A stretch of 64,000 bases of DNA from positions 3,658,001 to 3,722,000 of the forward strand of contig NZ_CP042997.1 in assembly GCF_008087625.1 (NCBI RefSeq), given 5' to 3'. The notes under the pieces are model-generated. The model did no database searches and had not been told where the DNA came from. It saw only the letters and a program-made list of their open reading frames with translations. How positions within the stretch are numbered: the first letter of the stretch is position 1; each line of letters begins with the position of its first letter. The position numbers were made by a program, and so were the translations under genes. Positions 7,713 to 14,736 of the stretch are shown here, piece by piece. Source of the stretch: Aquisphaera giovannonii (GTDB taxonomy: Bacteria; Planctomycetota; Planctomycetia; Isosphaerales; Isosphaeraceae).

Positions 7713-8792
7713 ATGTCGAGTCCTTCATCTCCGGAGCCGTTGCGGCTCTCCTCGGCGGAGCTGTTCTCCCCGCAGGTCGAGTCTTACCTGGAGGAGCAGG
7801 CCGTCCTTTCCCGGGCAATGCCGGAGGTCGTGCCGCGGCCGTTCCTGATCCGCGTCCTGTATTCGAGCTACTTCTACCTGAGCCTGGCGAGCGGCCTGGG
7901 CGCCCTGGTCGGCTGGATGATCCTGGAGCCGTTCTTCGACGATAAGGAGGCCGCGAGAGAGGGCTTCCAGGTCGCCAATCTCCTCCTCTTCCCGGTCGTC
8001 CTGGGCTCGATCGGCCTGTTCCTGGGGGCCGCCGAGGGGATCATGTGCCGCAACCTCCAACGGGCGGCGATCTCCGCGGCGGTCGGCCTGGGGGTCGGCT
8101 TCGCGGGGGGACTCGTCGCGCTCATCGTGGCCTCGATCATGTTCATCGTGGTGCGGGTCATGATCGTGAATATGTTCCCGAAGGACGTTCACGAGGACGG
8201 GATGCCGACCGGCATGGCCCTGCTCATGCTGATGATGGGCCGGGCCTCCGCCTGGGCCGTGGCGGCGATCCCGGCGGGGATCGGCCAGGGGATCGCGCTC
8301 CGCGAGCGGAAGGTGGCGCTCAACGGCCTGCTCGGCGGGGTGCTCGGCGGGCTCCTGGGCGGGATCGTCTTCGACCCGATCAGCGTGGCCTTCACCGGCG
8401 CGGACGGCGAGGCGTGGCTGAGCCGGGGCATCGGCTTCACGATCATCGGGCTGATGGTGGGATTCTTCGTCGGGATCGTCGAGCAGTGGACGAAGACCGC
8501 CTGGCTGCTCATGAAGGCCGGCCCGCTGGCGGGCAAGCAGTTCGTGATCTTCCGCAACCCGATGGTCCTGGGGAGCTCGCCCAAGGCGGACGTCTACCTG
8601 TTCAAGGATGAGGCGATCGAGCCCCGGCACGCCCTGATCCACGACCGCGGCGGGCGGTTCGAGATCGAGGACATGGACTCGGCCGACGGGACCTACGTCA
8701 ACGGGATCCCGGTGAAGAAGCAGATCCTCAAGGCGGGCGACCAGATCGTCCTCGGGAAGACGGTCCTGGAGTTCGCCCTGCGCGAGGCGTGA
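7713..8792 (+). CDS. Polytopic membrane protein with C-terminal FHA domain
   Basis: The N-terminal two-thirds contain about six hydrophobic segments, several glycine-rich, spanning roughly residues 50-265. A forkhead-associated domain fills about 275-357. FHA core residues are visible: GSS at 287-289, the PRHALI segment with Arg305-His306, and SADGTYVNG ending at Asn330-Gly331. FHA domains bind phosphothreonine peptides, so this protein probably links the locus to Ser/Thr kinase signalling at the membrane. No kinase gene is in the window. The ATG has a CGGAGGGG ribosome-binding site a few bases upstream. The FHA call is strong; the membrane part matches no family I can name. Confidence 0.85.
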   Translation: MSSPSSPEPLRLSSAELFSPQVESYLEEQAVLSRAMPEVVPRPFLIRVLYSSYFYLSLASGLGALVGWMILEPFFDDKEAAREGFQVANLLLFPVVLGSIGLFLGAAEGIMCRNLQRAAISAAVGLGVGFAGGLVALIVASIMFIVVRVMIVNMFPKDVHEDGMPTGMALLMLMMGRASAWAVAAIPAGIGQGIALRERKVALNGLLGGVLGGLLGGIVFDPISVAFTGADGEAWLSRGIGFTIIGLMVGFFVGIVEQWTKTAWLLMKAGPLAGKQFVIFRNPMVLGSSPKADVYLFKDEAIEPRHALIHDRGGRFEIEDMDSADGTYVNGIPVKKQILKAGDQIVLGKTVLEFALREA

Positions 8793-8864
8793 TCAACCCG
8801 GCGGGCCGTCGCCCCGGGGCGGCGGCCGCCTGGGAATGCGGAGGGGAGAGGGGAGGAGCGGCCG

Positions 8865-9455
8865 ATGTCGATCTCGTTCGAGTGTCAGTCGTGCGGCAAG
8901 AAGCTCAAGGCGCCCGACAGCGCGGTCGGGAAGTCGTCGAAGTGCCCCCAGTGCGGGGCGAAGGTCACCTGCCCCGAGCCGATCTACGACGCCGAGGTGG
9001 CCGACGACGCCGAGGGTTTGGGCGGCGTCGCCTTCTCGGGCTCCAACGCGCTGGCGGACCTGGACGACGGCAGCCCGTACGCCCTCAAGGATCCCGACCC
9101 CTACGCTCCGCCGGCCGGCGACGCCGCGGAGGGGCCGCGGCGTCCCTGCCCGATGTGCGGCGAGATGATCCTGACGAGCGCCGCGAAGTGCCGCTTCTGC
9201 GGCGAGGTCTTCGACCCCAAGCTGAAGAAGAAGTCCAAGAAGAAGTACGGCGCCGACTCGGCGGACATGAGCGCCGGCGACTGGGTCGTCGCGCTGCTGT
9301 GCCCGGGGATCGGGTGCATCGCGGGCATCGTCTGGATGATCCAGGGCAAGCCGAAGGGGACCAAGATGTTCGGCATCTCCTTCGCGGTGAACGCCTTCTG
9401 GACCGTCGTCCAGATCTTGCTCAGGAGCCAGATGAACCCCCAGGGAGGGCCCTGA
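8865..9455 (+). CDS. Two-zinc-ribbon small membrane protein
   Basis: A 196-residue protein with two separate zinc ribbons. The first (Cys7, 10, 27, 30) has the FECQSCGKKLK...KCPQCG pattern. The second (Cys95, 98, 109, 112) has the pattern CPMCGEMILTSAAKCRFC, very close to ribbons in the first and sixth proteins of the locus. A Lys-rich stretch (KKKSKKK, 121-127) precedes two hydrophobic segments at about 140-160 and 168-187, placing the ribbons in the cytoplasm. GGGAGGAG lies just upstream of ATG 8865. No enzyme motif is visible; an adaptor or scaffold role within the ubiquitin-like pathway is an inference from position and shared domains. Confidence 0.75.
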   Translation: MSISFECQSCGKKLKAPDSAVGKSSKCPQCGAKVTCPEPIYDAEVADDAEGLGGVAFSGSNALADLDDGSPYALKDPDPYAPPAGDAAEGPRRPCPMCGEMILTSAAKCRFCGEVFDPKLKKKSKKKYGADSADMSAGDWVVALLCPGIGCIAGIVWMIQGKPKGTKMFGISFAVNAFWTVVQILLRSQMNPQGGP

Positions 9456-9470
9456 TCCGGGGCCGCCGCC

Positions 9471-10217
9471 ATGCCCGCCGTCGTCGCCTGCTCGTGTGGG
9501 GCCCGGATCCGAATCCCGGAAGGGGCGGAGGGCCGCGCCGTGCGCTGCCCGAAGTGCAAGGCCGTGATCCCCGCGTCCCAGCCCCAATCCTCGGCGGTCG
9601 GCGTCGGCGCCGGCGGGGAGGAGGCCCCGGGGCTCTCGATCCGGACGGTGGCGGCCGGAACCGCCGAGGCGGGCGGATCGTGCCCGATCTGCCAGGCGTC
9701 GATCGGCCCGGAGGACGCGGTCGTCGTGTGCCCGGCCTGCGCGCAGGTCCACCACCGCGAATGCTGGTCGGAGGTCGGCGGCTGCGGCACGTACGGGTGC
9801 AGCGAGGCCCCGAGGCTCGAGAAGGCGGCCCCGGCCGAGACGCCATTGACCGCCTGGGGCGACATGAAGCGGTGCCCGGCCTGCGGCGAGAAGATCAAGG
9901 CCATCGCCCTCCGCTGCCGATACTGCGGCGAGGATTTCCCCACGGTCGACCCGCTCTCCCTCCAGGACCTGCACGGCAAGGTCGCGCGCGACGAGGCGAC
10001 CGGGCAGGTCAAGACCTGGGTGGTCCTCGTCTTCATCCTCAGCCTGCTGGGCTTCCTGGCGCCCCTCATGCTGCTCGTCGCCTCGATCATGGCATGGAGG
10101 ATGCGCGACGCGATCGGCCGGGCCGGCCCGCTGTTCGTCGCCGTCGCGTATTCCTCGATCGCCGTCTCGGCCTTATATTCAATCTTGATCGGATTCTTCG
10201 TGCTGTTCAGCGGCTGA
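9471..10217 (+). CDS. Prokaryotic RING-like (treble clef) membrane protein, E3 candidate
   Basis: The central domain has the metal-ligand pattern of the prokaryotic RING finger family 1: Cys71, Cys74, Cys87, Cys90, His94/95, Cys98 followed by Trp, then Cys105 and Cys110 in GGCGTYGC. This can hold two zincs in a binuclear treble clef. It is flanked by an N-terminal ribbon (Cys7/9 and Cys26/29) and a second one (Cys135, 138, 149, 152) nearly identical to that of the preceding gene. Two membrane segments follow at about 182-206 and 220-246. In eukaryotes RING domains dock E2 enzymes, and the E2 gene lies two genes downstream, so an E3-like or E2-binding role is a reasonable inference. The start lies 15 bases after the previous stop. 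Confidence 0.8.
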   Translation: MPAVVACSCGARIRIPEGAEGRAVRCPKCKAVIPASQPQSSAVGVGAGGEEAPGLSIRTVAAGTAEAGGSCPICQASIGPEDAVVVCPACAQVHHRECWSEVGGCGTYGCSEAPRLEKAAPAETPLTAWGDMKRCPACGEKIKAIALRCRYCGEDFPTVDPLSLQDLHGKVARDEATGQVKTWVVLVFILSLLGFLAPLMLLVASIMAWRMRDAIGRAGPLFVAVAYSSIAVSALYSILIGFFVLFSG

Positions 10218-10232
10218 CGGAGGGGCGGGCGC

Positions 10233-11609
10233 GTGAGCTCGACGAGTGGGCGATCCCTGGTGGCCTGCCCTCGCGAGGTCGGCTCCCGCTGTCCATACTG
10301 CCCCGACGCGGTGGCCGTCGGCGACCTGATCATGGTCTGCCAGTCCTGCGGCACCGTCCACCACCGCGCCTGCTGGAACGGGCATGGCGGTTGCGGCGCC
10401 TACTCCTGCACGCCCGCCCGGCGCGAGGTCGACTCGCCGCGGGCGGGGGTGTTGACGATCTCCGCCGCCGACCTGGATCGGGCGGTGCCCCTCCCCGCGG
10501 CGCGGCCGCACTCGTACTCGGTCAACGGGGCGGCCTCGGGCGCGGGCCGCGGCGCGGCGGCCCCGACGTGGGAGAGGGCCGATCCCCGCCGGCTGAATCG
10601 CCTCGCCATGGCGTCCTTCGTCTGCGGCCTGGCCGGTATCCCGCTGTTCGGGCTCGTCACGGGCCTCGTCGCCATCGGCCTGGCCGCCTTCGCCCTCGCG
10701 GCGATCCGCGCCACGCCGCAGCGGGGGCTCTGGATGGCGATCTCCGGCATGATCCTCGGCATGGCGGACGTCGTGGGCTGGCTCCTGCTCATCTCCGCCT
10801 ACTTCGGCGGCGCCAGCGGGGCGACCGAGCTGAGGTTCGCGGAGAATCCCCCCGAGGTCTCCACGCTCGCGGACCTGGACCCGCCGATCCGCCGCGCCCT
10901 CTGCGCCAACGTGTTGATCGAGACCGGCGGCCTGCTCGGCAAGGCGATCGGCTCCGGCGTGATCCTCCAGATGCGCGACGGCCGCGCCCTGATCGTCACC
11001 AACCGCCACGTGGTGGACCACGGCTTCTCCGGCGGCGACAGCCCGCCGCCGGCCCCGGAGAGCCTGGGCGAGCTCACGATCCGGATGATCGGCCACCCCC
11101 CGGGCCATGGCCGCGTCGTCTGGCTGGCCCCGGCGCCGATCGACCTGGCCCTCGTCCAGGCCGAGGCGGCCGCCCCCGCGGAGGCGGCCCTCTTCCGGAA
11201 GGGGAGGCCGGCTCGCGTGGGCCAGCCGGTCTTCGCCGTCGGCAACCCGTACCGGCTCGGCTGGTCCCACACGCAGGGCGTCATCTCCCAGATGCGTTCC
11301 CAGCTCGCCGGACTCCGCCAGGTCCAGGTGATCCAGACCCAGGCGTCGATCAACCCGGGGAACAGCGGCGGCGGCCTCTACGACCGGGACGGCTACCTGC
11401 TGGGCATCAACACCTGGACGAGCGACAAGCGGATCAGCGAGGGGATCGGCTTCGCGATCGCGTTCGATTCCCTGCTGGCGCTCGACCCGCCGTTCCTGGA
11501 GAAGGAGGCGGGGAAGGCGGAGGCCGGCGGGGCGGGCGATCGGGCCCGTCCGGAATCGCGGAGTGAAACCCCCGGCGGCGAGGCCAAGCGAGGCGAGGTC
11601 AGGTCATGA
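10233..11609 (+). CDS. RING-like domain fused through TM helices to a trypsin-like serine protease
   Basis: The N-terminus carries the same RING-like treble clef as the preceding gene: Cys20, 23, 36, 39, His43/44, Cys47-Trp48, Cys54 and Cys59. Next come about three hydrophobic segments (roughly 122-192, DUF4190-like). The C-terminal half is a DegP/HtrA-type serine protease with the full triad: His259 in TNRHVVD, Asp304 in PIDLALV, and Ser378 in NPGNSGGGL. No PDZ domain follows. An odd number of helices would place the RING in the cytoplasm and the protease across the membrane; topology needs confirmation. It starts at GTG 10233 after GGAGGGGCG, and its stop overlaps the E2 start by four bases, so the two are translationally coupled. 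It may transmit a modification signal to proteolysis; that is inference. Confidence 0.85.
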   Translation: MSSTSGRSLVACPREVGSRCPYCPDAVAVGDLIMVCQSCGTVHHRACWNGHGGCGAYSCTPARREVDSPRAGVLTISAADLDRAVPLPAARPHSYSVNGAASGAGRGAAAPTWERADPRRLNRLAMASFVCGLAGIPLFGLVTGLVAIGLAAFALAAIRATPQRGLWMAISGMILGMADVVGWLLLISAYFGGASGATELRFAENPPEVSTLADLDPPIRRALCANVLIETGGLLGKAIGSGVILQMRDGRALIVTNRHVVDHGFSGGDSPPPAPESLGELTIRMIGHPPGHGRVVWLAPAPIDLALVQAEAAAPAEAALFRKGRPARVGQPVFAVGNPYRLGWSHTQGVISQMRSQLAGLRQVQVIQTQASINPGNSGGGLYDRDGYLLGINTWTSDKRISEGIGFAIAFDSLLALDPPFLEKEAGKAEAGGAGDRARPESRSETPGGEAKRGEVRS

Positions 11610-12328
11610 GCACGGTGCGGCTCCGGCGACTCCAGGCGGATTTCGAGAAGGTGAGCGACTACGTCCGTCGCCACCCGAGGCTCCAGCTGATCCAGACCGA
11701 CGGCACGCCGCCGGAGCGCTACCAGGTCGAGTTCCAGGTCAAGGGGCTCCGCCAGAAGGGGGACGAGCTGGCCGTCGTGGCGAGCCACATGGTCGAGGTG
11801 CTCCTCCCGCTGAGCTACCCGCGGATGCCGCCCCAGTGCCGCATGCTCACGCCGGTCTTCCACCCCAACATCGCCCCGCACGCCATCTGCATCGGCGACC
11901 ACTGGAGCCCCGGCGAGCCCCTCTGGTCGATCCTCGCGCGGATCGGCGAGATGATCGCCTACCAGAGCTACAACACGCGCAGCCCCCTCAACGGCGAGGC
12001 CGCCAAGTGGGTGGAGCAGCACAAGGACGACCTCCCCCTGGACCCGATCAGCCTCATGCCCGACGAGCCCCCCGGGCCGACGGCGGCGGCGGCGGCCGGG
12101 CCCGCGTCCGCGGCGTCCGCGCCGGCGACGGCCCTGGTGGCGGCGACGCCGCCCCCGCCCCCGGCCGCCGCGGTCCCCGCGCCGCCCGCCACGATGGCCT
12201 TCGCCTGCACGTCGTGCCGATCGATGCTCAAGATGCCGCGCGAGATGGGCGGCAAGCGCGTCCGATGCCCGCGCTGCCAGGCGATCATTCGCGCCCCGGG
12301 CGGGCCGGCGGAAGATTCCCATGGATGA
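11606..12328 (+). CDS. E2 ubiquitin-conjugating-like enzyme with C-terminal zinc ribbon
   Basis: Predicted to accept an activated Ubl from the E1 and pass it to a substrate. The UBC fold spans residues 1-140. The key region is YPRMPPQCRML, then HPNI at 86-89, then ICIGDHWSP with candidate catalytic Cys95. The later SPLNGEAAKW matches the PLN-x-x-AA motif of eukaryotic E2s. A Pro/Ala-rich linker leads to a zinc ribbon (Cys201, 204, 221, 224) similar to those in neighbouring proteins, ending in APGG plus seven residues. The start overlaps the stop of the RING-protease gene (ATGA), and the end overlaps the next gene by eight bases. The E2 call is strong because both the active-site region and the downstream helix motif are conserved. 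Confidence 0.9.
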   Translation: MSTVRLRRLQADFEKVSDYVRRHPRLQLIQTDGTPPERYQVEFQVKGLRQKGDELAVVASHMVEVLLPLSYPRMPPQCRMLTPVFHPNIAPHAICIGDHWSPGEPLWSILARIGEMIAYQSYNTRSPLNGEAAKWVEQHKDDLPLDPISLMPDEPPGPTAAAAAGPASAASAPATALVAATPPPPPAAAVPAPPATMAFACTSCRSMLKMPREMGGKRVRCPRCQAIIRAPGGPAEDSHG

Positions 12329-12803
12329 CGGCGACGAGGTGGCCGACGACCTCGACGAGGTGGCCGCCACGCGCGTCGCGGCCCGGCGGCATCGGGAGGT
12401 CCTGGTGGTCGCCGCGATTGCCCTCGCCCTTGCCTTCGCCCTCGACGTCGGCGACGACGACCGGGTCACGCCCCGGGGATGCCCCGGCATCCCGCTCCCC
12501 CCCACCTGCATGTCCCGATCTCTCTTCGGCGTGGATTGCCCCGGCTGCGGCTTGACCCGCTCGGTGATCCGCGCCTCGCGGGGCGACTGGTCGGGCTCCT
12601 GGCGGACGCACCACCTGGGCATCCTGTTCCTCGTCGTCCTGCTGATCCAGGTCCCCTATCGCCTGGCGGCCCTCCGCCGGCCCGCGAGGCCGATCGTACC
12701 GCCGCGATGGCAGGATGCCATGAGCTATGCACTGATCGCCCTGCTGATCGGCAACTGGCTGATCGGGCTCGCGGCGCGGGGGCCCGGCCCCGGCCTGCCT
12801 TGA
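12321..12803 (+). CDS. DUF2752 family small membrane protein
   Basis: A 160-residue protein with the DUF2752 signature: FGVDCPGCGLTRSVIRASRGDW, containing the CP-x-CG-x-TR motif. It has hydrophobic segments near residues 27-45, 97-115 and 134-152. The first residues are acidic. It overlaps the E2 gene by eight bases, so it is the last member of the operon-like run. The function of DUF2752 is unknown, and its genes occur in many settings in planctomycetes, so membership of the ubiquitin-like system rests only on the overlap. Confidence 0.75.
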   Translation: MDDGDEVADDLDEVAATRVAARRHREVLVVAAIALALAFALDVGDDDRVTPRGCPGIPLPPTCMSRSLFGVDCPGCGLTRSVIRASRGDWSGSWRTHHLGILFLVVLLIQVPYRLAALRRPARPIVPPRWQDAMSYALIALLIGNWLIGLAARGPGPGLP

Positions 12804-12912
12804 TGAGAGCGATCCCGACCCCATAGAATCGCTTGCCCTGGTCGGGGCCCCGCGGCCGTGCCCGGTCGTGGGCCCGGGCCGACGGACCCCTTCATGGCCG
12901 AGAGGATGAGCG

Positions 12913-14472
12913 ATGCCGGCGAAAGCCAACGAGCCTGCGGCCGATTCCAACCCGCTCCGCCAGTCGCTCCCCCGGGCCCGGGTCCCGGAGCCCTGCGCCG
13001 TCGTGCTCTTCGGCTCGACGGGCGACCTGGCCCACCGCAAGCTGGTCCCGGCCCTCTACAACCTGGCGAGGGGCGGGAACCTGCCCTCCGAGTGCGCCAT
13101 CGTCGGCTTCGCCCGCCGCGACTGGTCCGACGACGACCTCCGCGCCGAGTACGAGAAGACGCTCGAGAAGGAAGGCGGCCCGGACTTCAAGGAGATCTGG
13201 CCGCAGTTCTCCACACGGCTCGTCTTCTCGCCGGGGAATTTCGACGACCCGGAGTCCTATCGCAAGCTCAAGGAGAAGCTCGAGGAGCTGGACCGGACGC
13301 ACGGCACGCGGGGCAACCGCATCTTCTACCTGGCCGTCTCGCCCGAATTCTTCGAGACGATCGTGGAGCAGCTGGGCAAGGCGGGGCTCATCTACCCGAG
13401 GCACCAGGAATCCCCGTGGAGCCGCGTCGTCATCGAGAAGCCGTTCGGCCACGACCTCGGCAGCGCCAAGGAGCTGAGCCGCGACCTGTCGAAGGTGCTC
13501 GACGAGTCCCAGGTCTACCGCATCGACCATTACCTGGGCAAGGAGACGGTCCAGAACATCCTGGCCTTCCGCTTCGGGAACAGCATCTTCGAGCCGATCT
13601 GGAACCGCCGGCACGTCGGCGCCGTGCAGATCACCGTGGCCGAGGAGGTCGGCATGTCCGGCTCCCGCGGGGCCTACTACGACACGGCCGGCGCGATCCG
13701 GGACATGGTCCAGAACCACATGATGCAGCTCCTCTGCCTGGTGGCGATGGAGCCCCCGACGGACCTGTCCGCGGACGTCGTCCGCAGCGAGAAGGTGAAG
13801 GTCCTCCAGGCCCTGCCGCGCTGGAAGCCGGAGGACGTCTACCGCAACGTCGTCCGCGCCCAGTACACGGCCGGCTCGATCGAGGGCAAGGAGGTCCCCG
13901 GCTACCTCCAGGAGAAGGGCGTGAAGCCCGACTCCAGGACGGCCCCCTACGTGGCGATGCGGCTCGAGCTGAACAACTGGCGATGGGCGGGCGTGCCGTT
14001 CTTCCTGCGGACCGGCAAGCGGCTGCCGAAGCGGGCGACGGAGATCGCCATCCAGTTCCGCCGGCCGCCGACGGAGCTGTTCGAGCCCGAGGTGGACGGC
14101 CACACCGGCATGAACCAGCTCGTCCTGCGGATCCAGCCGAACGAGGGGGCGAGCCTCGCCTTCGAGGCCAAGATCCCCGGCTCCCGGCGGCGGTTGCAGG
14201 AGGTCCGCATGGACTTCCGCTACGGGACCGCCTTTGCCGTCCCGCCGCCGGAGGCCTACGAGCGGCTCCTCCTCGACGTCATGCTCGGCGACCCCACCCT
14301 GTTCACCCGGACCGACGAGGTGGACAGCGCCTGGCGTTTCATCACCACGATCCTCGACGCCTGGGAGCTGCCCGACGCCCCGCCCCCCGTCAACTACGTC
14401 GCGGGGAGTTGGGGCCCGCTCGAGGCCGACAAGCTCCTCGAGGCCGACGGCTCCAAGTGGCGTCGGCTCTGA
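12913..14472 (+). CDS. zwf: Glucose-6-phosphate 1-dehydrogenase
   Basis: Oxidises glucose-6-phosphate to 6-phosphogluconolactone with NADP+ (or NAD+), opening the oxidative pentose phosphate and Entner-Doudoroff routes in the cytoplasm. The nucleotide-binding loop FGSTGDLAHRKL is at residues 33-44. The substrate/catalytic motif RIDHYLGKE at 203-211 is intact, and EKPFGHDL precedes it as in the family. At 519 residues the length is standard. The ATG is preceded by GAGAGGATGAG. It lies 109 bases after the ubiquitin-like locus on the same strand but is a housekeeping enzyme, so it is probably not part of it. No pgl, edd or gnd gene is nearby. Confidence 0.97.
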   Translation: MPAKANEPAADSNPLRQSLPRARVPEPCAVVLFGSTGDLAHRKLVPALYNLARGGNLPSECAIVGFARRDWSDDDLRAEYEKTLEKEGGPDFKEIWPQFSTRLVFSPGNFDDPESYRKLKEKLEELDRTHGTRGNRIFYLAVSPEFFETIVEQLGKAGLIYPRHQESPWSRVVIEKPFGHDLGSAKELSRDLSKVLDESQVYRIDHYLGKETVQNILAFRFGNSIFEPIWNRRHVGAVQITVAEEVGMSGSRGAYYDTAGAIRDMVQNHMMQLLCLVAMEPPTDLSADVVRSEKVKVLQALPRWKPEDVYRNVVRAQYTAGSIEGKEVPGYLQEKGVKPDSRTAPYVAMRLELNNWRWAGVPFFLRTGKRLPKRATEIAIQFRRPPTELFEPEVDGHTGMNQLVLRIQPNEGASLAFEAKIPGSRRRLQEVRMDFRYGTAFAVPPPEAYERLLLDVMLGDPTLFTRTDEVDSAWRFITTILDAWELPDAPPPVNYVAGSWGPLEADKLLEADGSKWRRL

Positions 14473-14736
14473 CGCGATCGACGCCCGCGGCCCCGCGAGC
14501 ATGGCCGGCCGGGCCCTGCGAGGGTCGGGCCGTGCGGATTATGCGCGTCCTGTCGGTCGCTGCCGCGGCCGCGGGGAATTGCGATACGCCACGGCGTCGC
14601 GGCAAGACGATGATAGGGACGGTGGCCTGACCGGATGGGCCGCCGTTCGTCGCGCCGGGCTCCCCAGGATGGGGGACGGCATGCCCCGGGGCGTTGCGCC
14701 ACGCAACCGCCCGGCAACCCCAGGAAGGGACACGCC

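Noticed and set aside
8789-11566. Very long plus-strand open frame (925 codons) across several genes of the ubiquitin-like locus
   Set aside because: It lies in another frame over genes with clear families and reads as Arg/Gly/Pro-rich low-complexity text, as expected from 70% GC DNA.
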